Source: Crossiella sp. CA-258035
Lineage (GTDB): Bacteria; Actinomycetota; Actinomycetes; Mycobacteriales; Pseudonocardiaceae
Direction: 5' to 3'
Assembly: GCF_030064675.1 (NCBI RefSeq)
Contig: NZ_CP116413.1
Location: forward strand, 2,512,001 to 2,576,000
Length of the DNA stretch: 64,000 bases
This document shows, piece after piece, positions 21,350 to 32,686 of this stretch. A program made the translations under genes and the position numbers. Within the stretch, counting starts at the first letter, position 1. Every line of letters starts with the position of its first letter. Under the pieces are notes generated by a model that had not been told where the DNA came from, did not search any database, and saw only the letters and a list, made by a program, of their open reading frames with translations.

Positions 21350-22063
21350 TCAGCCCGAGAACAGTTCAAGCACCACCGCCGCGTCCCGATGTCGCGCACA
21401 CCGCCCACCCCCGGTCGCCACCGCACACGGCTTGCCGTTCTTCCGCGCCGCCCGGCACTGCAACACCGGATCGTGCACATGGCACAACCCACCCGGCCCA
21501 GCCTCGATCGGACACGGCCTGCCCGCCTTGGTGATCGCCGAACACCGCCGCTGAACGAGCACCGCCGACCGCGGCACCGGCGCACGCTTCCCAGCCGCCC
21601 GCCGCGACACCCGCGCGCCGGTCACCTCCCGCACACCGCGTCCCGCCAGCCGATCCGCCCGTTCGTTCTCCGGAATCCCCGAGTGCCCCTTCACCCACCG
21701 CCACTCAACCCGGTGCGGCGCAACGACATCGTCCAGCAACCGCCACAGATCGGCGTTCGGCACCGGCCGGTTCCCCTTCGCCAGCCAGCCATTGGCCTTC
21801 CACCGCGGCACGCTGACCCCCATCCCGTCGGTCAGGTAGCGACTGTCGCTGAAGACCCGCACCGCACACGGCCGGGTCAGCGCCCGCACCGCCTGGATGG
21901 GCGCCATCAACTCCATCCGGTTGCTCGTGGTCGGCCCCGGCTCACCGCCGTACAGCTCCCGCTCACGCCCGCCGCACCGCAACACCGCACCCCAGCCACC
22001 GGGGCCGGGGTTCCCCCGGCACGCGCCATCGGTGTAGATCTCCACAACCTGTTCGGTCTCCAT
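21350..22063 (-). CDS. ribonuclease HI with duplicated Cys/His C-terminal tail
   Basis: A 237-aa protein. Residues 1-150 are a complete RNase HI with Asp in [11 protein letters not shown], Glu in NRMELMA, Asp in FSDSRYL and Asp in [10 protein letters not shown]. The tail carries two copies of a Cys-x8-Cys-x(9-10)-Cys-x2-His motif: [12 protein letters not shown]...LCHVH and [12 protein letters not shown]...RCARH. Such C..G..C..C..H repeats (DUF5763-like, by memory) are presumed zinc-binding. ATG 22063 is chosen because the upstream 65 codons of open frame lack protein character. It is a paralogue of the RNase HI at 8004-8468. The tail may target the enzyme to a nucleic acid or protein partner. 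Confidence 0.85.
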   Translation of the reverse strand: METEQVVEIYTDGACRGNPGPGGWGAVLRCGGRERELYGGEPGPTTSNRMELMAPIQAVRALTRPCAVRVFSDSRYLTDGMGVSVPRWKANGWLAKGNRPVPNADLWRLLDDVVAPHRVEWRWVKGHSGIPENERADRLAGRGVREVTGARVSRRAAGKRAPVPRSAVLVQRRCSAITKAGRPCPIEAGPGGLCHVHDPVLQCRAARKNGKPCAVATGGGRCARHRDAAVVLELFSG

Positions 22064-22300
22064 GAACCCGAACGTAAGACCACCCCGCGCACCCGTCCGC
22101 GTAGCGAACTCCGGTCCGGCACAGGGCTCACTTCTTGATGAACAGGGTGATCGTCGCAGCGACAGCCGAGGCGAAGCTGCCCACCGCGCCCACCGTCGCG
22201 GCCCGTGCACCATACGCACAGTGCGACAGTCGTCTGTCGCTCGACCCGCCTCGACCACAGACGTGCCGTGTTGACTCCGCTCGGACCGGGAGGCCAGGCG

Positions 22301-23398
22301 TCAGAGGTCGGATGGCGCCCGGCGCGTCACGTGCTCGATGTGGTGCGACGTGGCGATGGCTATCCAGCGGGGCACGGTGCCCGCGGTTCTCCCACCCCCT
22401 CGCCTGCAACGGGTCAACTCGTGGTCACCCCACGAGAAGTCCCGGCCGGCGAACTCCTGCCGTGCCAGCAACTCCTCCGCCAAGGCGGTGAAGGCCTCGA
22501 CGGCCGCACCCTGCACCGGCTTGCCGTCCTCCCTGGCGAGTTGTCTGCGCAGCGCGACCCTGGAACCCGGAGCCGTGTAGTAGAGGTACGGGTTGACGGT
22601 TCTCGGACCGGGGTCCCCGCCTTTGGCCGGCACCGGGTGAACCACGCCGTAGTCCCCGTAGTTCACCGCCCCGTCCACCTGCTCGGCGACCGCATGCCAC
22701 AGCGGTACTTCGGGGCGCTGACAGGTAGTCGTGGCGAAGCTGTTCCGGTTGGCCGGGACCGAACCGGCCAGCAGCGTCGTCGACGACGGCCCGATGTTGT
22801 CGACGATCGTGCCGATCAGCCGTGCGGCCCGTGTCACATGGGCGGGCTGCAAGGTCTCGACGAAGCCGAGGTCGATCACGGTGTGCAGATGCTCCGCCTC
22901 GACACCGGTCCGGCTGACCACGCGCCGGAGCCGGTTGACGATCTCTGCCGGCGGCGTGGCGAGCCCGCGCACCCGCACCACGACGTCCCGCGGCCGGTGC
23001 TGCCGGAGTAAGGAGATCGTCCTGAGCTCGTCGTCCGTCGCCGAGTCGGCCACGACTGGGATCAACGCGGTGACGTCGAGCGCCAGAAGCCCCCGCTCGT
23101 CGCGCAGCGTGTTCTCGATCTGCTTGTCGAGGAATTCCAACGGGCCACCCGGCTGCCGGGCCAGCGAACTGGTCGCGCTGAGCAGGTGCGCGTCGATCCA
23201 CAGCGGTTTGTCGTGCACCGCCGCGTCCACCGCGGCTCTGACGAGCGCGGGCAGGAGTTGCCCTCTTTCCGTTACTCCAACCGAGTCCAGCAATTCCACC
23301 AGGATCGCCGGTCGTGGCTCGGAGTTCGCCGGAAGGTGGCGGAGCGCGTCGAGTTCGCCCATTTTGCTCTTCAACGCGATCAGTGGGGTGAAGGTCAT
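22301..23398 (-). CDS. Beta-family protein (T4 Beta protein-like)
   Basis: A 365-aa protein beginning MTFTPLIALKSKMGELDALR, with a following PAILVELLD strand. This is the characteristic start of the Beta protein family (Pfam Beta_protein) as I know it. The body alternates strands and helices like a TIM-type barrel (WIDAHLL, LALDVTALIPVV, VVVRVRGLA, HTVIDLGFV). ATG 23398 is chosen for GGGAGT 9 nt upstream. The biochemical role of the family is unknown; members often sit in phage or defence-type accessory DNA. It lies in a decayed island with fragments of other accessory genes. Confidence 0.7.
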   Translation of the reverse strand: MTFTPLIALKSKMGELDALRHLPANSEPRPAILVELLDSVGVTERGQLLPALVRAAVDAAVHDKPLWIDAHLLSATSSLARQPGGPLEFLDKQIENTLRDERGLLALDVTALIPVVADSATDDELRTISLLRQHRPRDVVVRVRGLATPPAEIVNRLRRVVSRTGVEAEHLHTVIDLGFVETLQPAHVTRAARLIGTIVDNIGPSSTTLLAGSVPANRNSFATTTCQRPEVPLWHAVAEQVDGAVNYGDYGVVHPVPAKGGDPGPRTVNPYLYYTAPGSRVALRRQLAREDGKPVQGAAVEAFTALAEELLARQEFAGRDFSWGDHELTRCRRGGGRTAGTVPRWIAIATSHHIEHVTRRAPSDL

Positions 23399-23604
23399 CG
23401 CGCGACTCCCTGCCGAAGAGCGCCTGTGGTCGCAAGCCGGGCAACTTCGATCCTGGGAGTTCGACCGGCCCGCTGACGCCCGCCGATCGGGTGATCTTCG
23501 GCTCCCAGTCTCGCGCCGAGAGCCCCGGTGACCCGTGCGGGATACAGGCCGCCGCATAAGTGCGGCGTCATTCGATCGGCATCACCACATCGTGCAGTCG
23601 ATCA

Positions 23605-23697
23605 ACGGGCAACGACTTCGGCGTGGATCTTTACGTCACCTTCGTGTCGGATTCCAAGGCTACGGGTGACACGATCGCGGTGCAGGTCAAGGCGGGA
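23605..23697 (+). pseudogene. DUF4365 domain remnant
   Basis: Translation gives GNDFGVDLYVTF...GDTIAVQVKAG, matching the core of DUF4365-type nuclease-like domains (D..G.D....Q.K). No start, upstream strand or downstream part of the domain is found in any frame, and it runs into the 3' end of the opposite GIY-YIG pseudogene. It is a leftover fragment. Nothing else is seen between 23399 and 23604. Confidence 0.5.
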
Positions 23698-24559
23698 AGG
23701 TCTCCTCGCTTCGATCAGGGGAGATCGCATCGGCAGGCGTTTCCGCGCTGCCTTGCTGGTGTTCACGAAGTGTCCGTCCCTGGGCATCTCGCCACTCGAT
23801 ACGGCCATTCTTGCTGCCCCCGGACAGCACGCTCGCCGCACTTGACGGGCTGTCGAACGCATACGTTCTGGTCAGACGGATCTGATCTGCTCCGTGCGCT
23901 ACCAGTACGCCTTCTGTCAGCAGTTTCTCTCGCAGTGCGTGGTAGCCGGCTGTCATGGCCTTCGTCTCGAAGCGTCCGAGCGCTCCTTCAAAGACGGTGA
24001 AACCGCGGGGATCTTCGATTCCCTCTGCGGTTGTGAGCTGGGTTTTCAGGAAGTATCTCGTGCGGGCTCCTGGCGCGTCGGCTGCGTCGGTCCCGCCAAC
24101 CTCACCCGTGACAATCGGAATCTCGAATTGCGTGAACCCCCGCGATGGGCAGGATCACCAGCATGTTCGCCAGGTACGGCTCCATGTCGGCGACCTCGGG
24201 CTCGCTCAACCACGGCACATTGGGGGTTTTCCTTGAGGGGAATCGTCGGTAGTCGTCAGCACGTAGGCATTCGTCCAGAAATCTTTTGTCCGCTGGTGCG
24301 AGTCGAGTCGTGCGGCCACCTCGTCCCCCTCCCCGATGTAGAGGACGTCCGGACCCTTGCCCTCTGGGTCCGGGCCGGTCAGCAGGTAGACCCCGGTGCG
24401 CCCGAACTCGTTGCGCAGGCGTGCGCGGGCGTAATCGGCTCGGGAGAAGGCCAGGCACACCTCGGTCCACTGACTGCGGTCGACAAGTCGTATGCCCTGA
24501 GGTGTGCCGTCGACGAGGAACAAGCGGATGGTGGCGCCACTCGTGCCAGCGTGCGTCAT
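23687..24559 (-). pseudogene. broken GIY-YIG nuclease-family gene with DUF4357 C-terminus
   Basis: Three consecutive pieces of one protein lie in different frames. Piece A (24559 to about 24240) has GVYLLTGPDPEG...VLYIGEGD...KDFWTNA, a GIY-YIG domain. Piece B (about 24230 to 24140) has WLSEPEVADMEPYLANM. Piece C (about 24140 to 23687) has FTQFEIPIV and then TYAFDSPSSAASVLSG...GRIEW, a DUF4357 domain. The A/B junction lacks about 40 residues (the helix after the GIY-YIG core) and changes frame. The B/C junction is a 1-nt shift at a five-C run (24137-24141). The internal deletion shows genuine decay, not only a sequencing slip. Confidence 0.8.
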
Positions 24560-24649
24560 GGCGCCATTGAACCAACCGCTCCCCGCGTTCCGGTCAACCG
24601 CCAGCGTTGCGTGCGCTTGACCTCGAAACTCACGCATGTCGGCTGCCGG

Positions 24650-25330
24650 TCACCAGCCGCGTTCGCGCCATTCGCTGAGCTTCGGCCGCTCCGCCCCAAT
24701 AGTGGAGTCGTCCCCGTGCCCCGGATAGAACCAGGTGTCATCCGGCAGGTAGTCGAACAGCCGCTCCGACACATCCGCGATCAACGACTCGAAGTCCTCC
24801 GGCGACCCCGTCTTCCCCACCCCGCCAGGGAACAGCGAGTCCCCCGTGAACAGGTGCCCGGTGCTCTCCGGATCCCGGTACAGCAACGCGATCGACCCCG
24901 GGGTGTGCCCGCGCAGGTGGATCACCTCGAGTTCGCTCTCGCCCACGGTCACCGTGTCGCCGTGCTCGACCAGCACGTCCGGCGGGGCGGGCAGGGGGTC
25001 GGCGTCGAGGGGGTGGACCACGATCTGGGCGCCGGTGGCGCCGGCCACCGCGCCCAGGGCCTGCCAGTGGTCGGGGTGTTGGTGGGTGGTGACGATGGCG
25101 CGCAGGCGGGGGCGGTCAGCGTCGTGGCCCAGGAGGTCCAGGAGGCGTTCCGCGTCGTTGGCGGCGTCGATCAGGAGGGCGTCGCCGGTGCTGCGGCACA
25201 CCAGGAGGTAGGCGTTGTTGTTCCAGTCTCCGCCCACGGACAGTTTGGTGATAGTCAGGTGGGCCAGGGTGCGGCGGGCGGCTGGGCCGCCGGGCTCGAC
25301 ATGGCCGGTGTAGTTCTCGAGGACCTCCAC
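24650..25330 (-). CDS. metallo-beta-lactamase-fold hydrolase (glyoxalase II-like)
   Basis: A 226-aa MBL-fold enzyme with the zinc motif THQHPDHW (HxHxDH), a second His in LRGHTPGS, Asp in LFTGDSLF and His in YPGHGDD. The length and single domain fit the glyoxalase II-like group acting on thioesters or related bonds. GTG at 25330 is used; the long open frame upstream lacks coding character. In mycobacteria an MBL-fold gene lies beside uvrA on the opposite strand, so this is the conserved backbone neighbour, here separated from uvrA by three inserted genes. Confidence 0.88.
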   Translation of the reverse strand: MEVLENYTGHVEPGGPAARRTLAHLTITKLSVGGDWNNNAYLLVCRSTGDALLIDAANDAERLLDLLGHDADRPRLRAIVTTHQHPDHWQALGAVAGATGAQIVVHPLDADPLPAPPDVLVEHGDTVTVGESELEVIHLRGHTPGSIALLYRDPESTGHLFTGDSLFPGGVGKTGSPEDFESLIADVSERLFDYLPDDTWFYPGHGDDSTIGAERPKLSEWRERGW

Positions 25331-25489
25331 GGGACCACCGTAGTACCTGGGTGGTTCCGATCGCGGACCGCTATCGGCGGGGCGTGTTTTCCTGCGGCAT
25401 TCGGGGGTGGGATCCCTCTTCAGGTTACGCTCAGCAATGGGGCTTAGGGTTGGGCTGCAAACGATCACCAGCACCTCCCAGCCCCCTCT

Positions 25490-26725
25490 GTGAGCGACGT
25501 GCCGAACTCCTCCACCGCAGCCACGACACCAGCGACGCCGGCCTCCGCGCCGCCGGTCGTGGCCACCACCCGTCATGTCAGCTGGGACCTCATCCGCGTC
25601 CTCGCCGTGACGGCGGTGTTGTTGCAGCACGCCACCAACCTCGGGCCGCACGACCACCCCGAGCTGGGCGGCATGCCGTTCCGGTTCGGCATCCAGGTCG
25701 GGGCCAACAGCCTGCTGGTGATCTCCGCCTACTTCACCGCGCGGACCTTGGCGCGTGGGCGGTCCGGGCGTTTTGTCTGGCACAAGGTGGCGCGGCTGCT
25801 GCCCGCCTACTGGCTCGCGGTCACCGTCACCTACCTGCTGCGCACCAACATCGCGCCCGCGGACTGGACCGGCGGCCTCAACCTGCACGACTACCTGGCC
25901 AACCTGGCCCTGCTCCAGGCCCGCATCCCGGACGCCGACTTCGTGGACATCAGCTACTGGACCCTCCAGCTCCAGATGACCGCGTTCGTGGTGGCCGCGG
26001 TGCTGGCCGCGTGCTGGAAATGGTCCTATCGGGACCTGCGGATCCTGTGCTGGGCGCTGGTGCTCGCGCCGTTGCCGCTGAGCTGGCTGCGCGAGCACTA
26101 CGGATCACTCGACTGGTGGTTCGGCATGCTCCAGCTCAACCGCACCCACCTGTTCGCGGTCGGCCTGGCCATCTGGCTGTGGTCCCGCCGCCGGATCAGC
26201 CCGGTCCAGTTCGGACTGCTGCTCGCCGCGGCCGCCGCGGCCCAGGAATGGCATCTCGGCGAACCAGGGGGAGCGGCGGCGCTGGCCGGCATGGTGGCGC
26301 TGATGGCGCTGGCCGCGCGACGGCCGGTGTGGGACCTGCCGGTGCTGCGCTCGCTGGGCAGGCCGCTGGCCTGGCTGGCCGGCATCTCCTTCGGCGTGTA
26401 CCTGGTCAACTACCAGGTCGGCTCACTGATCTCGTTGGGGCTCAAGCGAATCGGCGTCGACTCCTGGGCGCGGCTGGCCCTGGTGCTCGGCGCGCTGGTG
26501 CTGCTCGGCTGGCTACTCACCCGGCTGGTGGAGAAGCCGTTGTTCCGGCTCCTCACCACCAGCAGGATCCGCCGCCGGCGTCAGAGCCAGCGGGGCAGCT
26601 CGGGCACGGTGCCGGACAACGCGGTGCCGTCCCCGCGCCCGGTCAGCCAGGCCAGCATGGCAGGCGCTTCCCCGCGCACCACCGCGGCCGGGGCGTCCGA
26701 GCCCTCCAGCGTCCAGACCCGCTGA
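25490..26725 (+). CDS. membrane acyltransferase (acyltransferase 3 family)
   Basis: A 411-aa polytopic protein with about ten membrane helices. The N-terminal segment SWDLIRVLAVTAVLLQHAT carries the conserved Arg and His of acyltransferase-3 enzymes; HKVARLLPAYW is the conserved cytoplasmic loop. Such enzymes acylate sugars, antibiotics or cell-wall lipids. The last 48 residues after RLLTTSRIRRRRQ are low-complexity and lie antisense to the conserved end of the next gene (145-bp convergent overlap), so the original stop was probably lost. GTG 25490 start. Acceptor unknown. Confidence 0.85.
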   Translation: MSDVPNSSTAATTPATPASAPPVVATTRHVSWDLIRVLAVTAVLLQHATNLGPHDHPELGGMPFRFGIQVGANSLLVISAYFTARTLARGRSGRFVWHKVARLLPAYWLAVTVTYLLRTNIAPADWTGGLNLHDYLANLALLQARIPDADFVDISYWTLQLQMTAFVVAAVLAACWKWSYRDLRILCWALVLAPLPLSWLREHYGSLDWWFGMLQLNRTHLFAVGLAIWLWSRRRISPVQFGLLLAAAAAAQEWHLGEPGGAAALAGMVALMALAARRPVWDLPVLRSLGRPLAWLAGISFGVYLVNYQVGSLISLGLKRIGVDSWARLALVLGALVLLGWLLTRLVEKPLFRLLTTSRIRRRRQSQRGSSGTVPDNAVPSPRPVSQASMAGASPRTTAAGASEPSSVQTR

Positions 26726-27366
26726 CCGCCCTCGGGCAGCTCGACCTCCAGCTGCAGCGCGGGCGCGCCCGGCCGTTCCCCGTACACCGCGAGCGAACTG
26801 CCGATCAGCTCGCCCAGCACCGCGGGGTCGATGTCCTCGAACTCGACGCCGACATCCAGGTCAACCAGGTGCACCCACACTTCGCGCAGGCGCAGCCACG
26901 GGATCTCGTGCGCCACGAACGGGGTGCCGCTGGTGTGCTGGATGTCCGCGGTCCAGGCCGTCTCGCTGAGCGCCCTCGCCGCCGCGGCGAACCGCTCGCT
27001 CGCGGCCACCAGGTCCTCTTGTAAGAGCCGGAGCCTGCGGTTGGCGCCTTCCTCGATGTCGGCGTCCCGGTCCGCGCGGCTGGCGTACATCGGGTGCTCG
27101 ACGCCGGTGCGCGCCCAGATCACCAGGTTCAGCAGGGCATCGGCGTTGCGGGCCAGGTGGGTCAGCAGGTGACCCCTGGTCCAGTCCGGCAGTCCGCTGG
27201 CACCGCGCACCTCCGCGTCGCCCAGTTCGGCGACGGCTTGGAGCAGCCGCTGGTCCGCGCGTTCCAGCGCGTCCAGGGCGGTGCTCGCCCTGGACGCGGC
27301 ATCGGCGGGACTGCGGCGCGGTGATGGCACGGAAACTCCCGTCAGCTGGCGTGCTAATCCGGTCAT
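26581..27366 (-). CDS. maleylpyruvate isomerase-family mycothiol-dependent enzyme
   Basis: A 261-aa protein with the DinB-like four-helix domain of the MDMPI family (DWTRGHLLTHLARNADALLNL, with the metal-ligand His, about residues 55-85) and the C-terminal MDMPI domain (ELPEGGQRVWTLEG...VVRGEAPAMLAWLTGR). ATG at 27366 has GGGGAGGGG about 5 nt upstream. The family uses mycothiol, the actinobacterial thiol, supporting the lineage assignment. The substrate is unknown; only a few members isomerise maleylpyruvate. It is divergent from the MFS transporter. Confidence 0.85.
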   Translation of the reverse strand: MTGLARQLTGVSVPSPRRSPADAASRASTALDALERADQRLLQAVAELGDAEVRGASGLPDWTRGHLLTHLARNADALLNLVIWARTGVEHPMYASRADRDADIEEGANRRLRLLQEDLVAASERFAAAARALSETAWTADIQHTSGTPFVAHEIPWLRLREVWVHLVDLDVGVEFEDIDPAVLGELIGSSLAVYGERPGAPALQLEVELPEGGQRVWTLEGSDAPAAVVRGEAPAMLAWLTGRGDGTALSGTVPELPRWL

Positions 27367-27550
27367 AGCGCCCCTCCCCGACTGGTAGGCGTGTCCGGTG
27401 TCTGTGACGAAGTCCTTGATCCTAGGGACCCAGGCTACTCGTCCGCTTCGGCCGAATGTGGTGCTCACATCGTGGAAATTGTGGCCCTCGGCCACCCCGA
27501 AGAGGTTTGATCTGCACCGTACGGACCGTTCTGACCCTGCTGGAGGCCCT

Positions 27551-28852
27551 GTGTCCACAACAGACACCCCGGTCGCGCCGACCCCGGCCGACCGCCGCAA
27601 GGGCCTGGTCGCCGCCTCCATCGGCAACGGCCTGGAGTGGTTCGACTGGAACGCCTACGCGATCTTCGCGGTGTTCTTCGCGCCGCAGTTCTTCCCCAAG
27701 GACGACCCCACCGCGGGCACCCTCAGCACCCTGCTGATCTTCGCCGTCGGCTTCTTCTTCCGGCCGCTCGGCGGCGCCCTGCTGGCCGCCTTCACCGACC
27801 GGCACGGCCGCCGCGCCGGGCTCAGCCTCTCGGTGATCCTGATGGCCGGCGGCAGCCTGCTGATCGCGGTCGCGCCCACCTACGAGCAGATCGGGCTGTT
27901 CGCGCCCGGCCTGCTGCTGCTCGCCCGGATCGCCCAGGGCCTGTCCACCGGCGGCGAGTTCGCCTCCTCCTCGACCTACCTGGCCGAGCTGGCCCCGACC
28001 GGCAGGCGCGGCTTCTACAGCAGCTTCATCTACGTCAGCAACGTGCTCGGCACCATCGCCGCGACCCTGGTGCTCACCCTGCTCACCGCCACCCTGGGCC
28101 GCGAGGCGCTGGCCGACTGGGCCTGGCGGATCCCGTTCGCGGTCGGCGCGCTGCTCGGCGTCTACGGCCTCTACCTGCGGCGCGCCCTGGAGGAGACCGA
28201 GGCGTTCCTGCTCGGCAAGGACCGCAGGGTGGCCAGGCCCACGCTGGAGGTGCTGCGCCGCCACCCCGGCGCCGCGCTGCGGGTGGTCGGGTTCACCGCG
28301 GGCGCGACCGCCGCGTACTACACCTTCGCCGTCTACCTGCCCACCTACGCGCAGAAGGCGCACGGCATGGCCGCCACCGGTGCGCAGTGGGCCTCGGTGG
28401 CCGCCCAGCTGCTGATGGTCCTGGCGCTCCCCCTGCTGGGGTCGATTTCCGACCGGATCGGGCGAAAGCCGCTGTTGATCGTGTTCGCCGCGGGCTACCT
28501 GCTGCTGGTCGTGCCGTTGTTCGGGCTCATCTCCAGTTCACCGCTGTCACTCTTCCTGGTGATGTCCGGCGGGCTGCTGCTGTTCGCCTGTTACGGAGCG
28601 GTGGCACCGGTGGCGATGGCCGAGCTGTTCCCCACCGAGGTGCGCTCGGCGGGCCTCGGACTGCCGTACTCGCTGACCGTGGCGCTGTTCGGCGGCACCG
28701 CGCCCTACGTCGTGGAACAGCTCACAGCGGCGGGTTCGGGAGCCCTGTACCCTTGGTACATCGCAGCGTTGTGCCTGGTCAGCCTGGTGGTCTACCTCAC
28801 ATCGAAGGAGACCAGGCACGTGAGCCTGGCAGGCGTCAAGGCCGATTCCTAG
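27551..28852 (+). CDS. MFS transporter, metabolite:H+ symporter (MHS) family
   Basis: A 433-aa, 12-helix transporter. The opening GNGLEWFDWNAYAIFAVFF is typical of MHS symporters (proline/betaine, alpha-ketoglutarate, shikimate permeases). MFS loop motifs DRHGRRAG and SDRIGRKP are present in the two halves. GTG 27551 is chosen because GGAGG lies 4 nt upstream and it matches the family start. It probably imports an organic acid or zwitterion with protons. No catabolic partner lies beside it; uvrA follows after 101 bp under its own promoter. Confidence 0.88.
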   Translation: MSTTDTPVAPTPADRRKGLVAASIGNGLEWFDWNAYAIFAVFFAPQFFPKDDPTAGTLSTLLIFAVGFFFRPLGGALLAAFTDRHGRRAGLSLSVILMAGGSLLIAVAPTYEQIGLFAPGLLLLARIAQGLSTGGEFASSSTYLAELAPTGRRGFYSSFIYVSNVLGTIAATLVLTLLTATLGREALADWAWRIPFAVGALLGVYGLYLRRALEETEAFLLGKDRRVARPTLEVLRRHPGAALRVVGFTAGATAAYYTFAVYLPTYAQKAHGMAATGAQWASVAAQLLMVLALPLLGSISDRIGRKPLLIVFAAGYLLLVVPLFGLISSSPLSLFLVMSGGLLLFACYGAVAPVAMAELFPTEVRSAGLGLPYSLTVALFGGTAPYVVEQLTAAGSGALYPWYIAALCLVSLVVYLTSKETRHVSLAGVKADS

Positions 28853-28853
28853 A

Positions 28854-28900
28854 TCGTTCGAACACCTGCGCGAACGAATGTCGGTGGGTCGGCTTAGCAT
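28854..28900 (+). promoter_or_regulatory. candidate uvrA promoter with inverted repeat
   Basis: TAGCAT at 28895-28900 is a good -10 element. A perfect inverted repeat TCGTTCG (28854-28860)/CGAACGA (28871-28877, 10-nt spacer) ends at the -35 position. It shares the CGAAC core of actinobacterial LexA boxes, but the spacing does not fit the usual CGAAC-N4-GTTCG, so SOS control is only a possibility. Confidence 0.35.
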
Positions 28901-28953
28901 GGCTCCTGCCTTGCCCCAAGACCGCAAGACCCTTGTGAAGGGACCCCACCTCA

Positions 28954-31977
<3,024 letters not shown>

Positions 31978-31989
31978 CCCCACCCGGCC

Positions 31990-32028
31990 GAGTCGGCTGA
32001 TCCCGCACCGCGCGGGATCGGCCGGCTC
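31990..32028. terminator. bidirectional terminator after uvrA
   Basis: Arms 31990-32006 and 32012-32028 pair over 17 bp (two G-U wobbles) with a 5-nt loop, between the convergent stops of uvrA (31977) and the response regulator (32027). Confidence 0.75.
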
Positions 32029-32686
32029 AGCTGCCGGGGCGGATGAGGCGGTGCTCGTAGGCCCAGATCACCGCGTGCACGCGGTCGCGCAGGCCGAGCT
32101 TGGCCAGAATGCGGCTGACGTGGATCTTCACCGTGCCCTCGGACAGGAACAGGGTGGCGGCGATCTCGGCGTTGGCCGCGCCCCGGGCCAGGCAGAGCAG
32201 CACCTCACGTTCGCGGGCGGTCAGCGCGGCGGCCGGGTCGGTGGCGGCCGGGCCGGGCAGGTCGGGGGCGATGTGGTCCAGCAGCCTGCGCGTGGTGGAC
32301 GGCGCGATCACCGCGTCGCCCTGGTGCACGGTGCGGATCGCGGCCAGCATCTCCTCGGCCGGGCCGTCCTTGAGCAGGAAGCCGCTGGCGCCTGCGCGCA
32401 GGGCGGCGAAGGCGTGCTCGTCCAGGTCGAAGGTGGTCAGCATGATCACCTTGGGCGCCGGGCCGGGGCGGGCGAGCAGCCGGCGGGTGGCCTCGACGCC
32501 GTCCAGGCGGGGCATCCGCACGTCCATCAGCACCACGTCCGCGGGGGTGTGCGCGAGCAGGGCGAGGGCCTCGACGCCGTCGGCGGCCTCGCCGACCACC
32601 CGCAGGTCCGGCTGGGACCGCACCACCAGCACACAGCCGGTGCGGACCAGTCCCTGGTCGTCGACCACGACCACCCGGATGGTCAT
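32027..32686 (-). CDS. NarL/LuxR-type response regulator
   Basis: A 219-aa two-component regulator: receiver domain with acidic pair D9/D10, phospho-acceptor D55 (VVLMDVRMP) and Lys in FLLKDG, then a C-terminal LuxR helix-turn-helix (LTAREREVLLCLARGAANAE, VKIHVSRILAKLGL). Its start overlaps the end of the histidine kinase gene by 4 bp (stop of the kinase at 32683), indicating coupled expression. Targets unknown. Confidence 0.93.
   Translation of the reverse strand: MTIRVVVVDDQGLVRTGCVLVVRSQPDLRVVGEAADGVEALALLAHTPADVVLMDVRMPRLDGVEATRRLLARPGPAPKVIMLTTFDLDEHAFAALRAGASGFLLKDGPAEEMLAAIRTVHQGDAVIAPSTTRRLLDHIAPDLPGPAATDPAAALTAREREVLLCLARGAANAEIAATLFLSEGTVKIHVSRILAKLGLRDRVHAVIWAYEHRLIRPGS

Noticed and set aside
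22128-22409. Minus-strand frame ending in a hydrophobic segment ([18 protein letters not shown])
   Set aside because: The end looks like a membrane helix, but no start with a ribosome site is seen and its first third overlaps the Beta-family gene. It may be a gene remnant; not supported enough to annotate.
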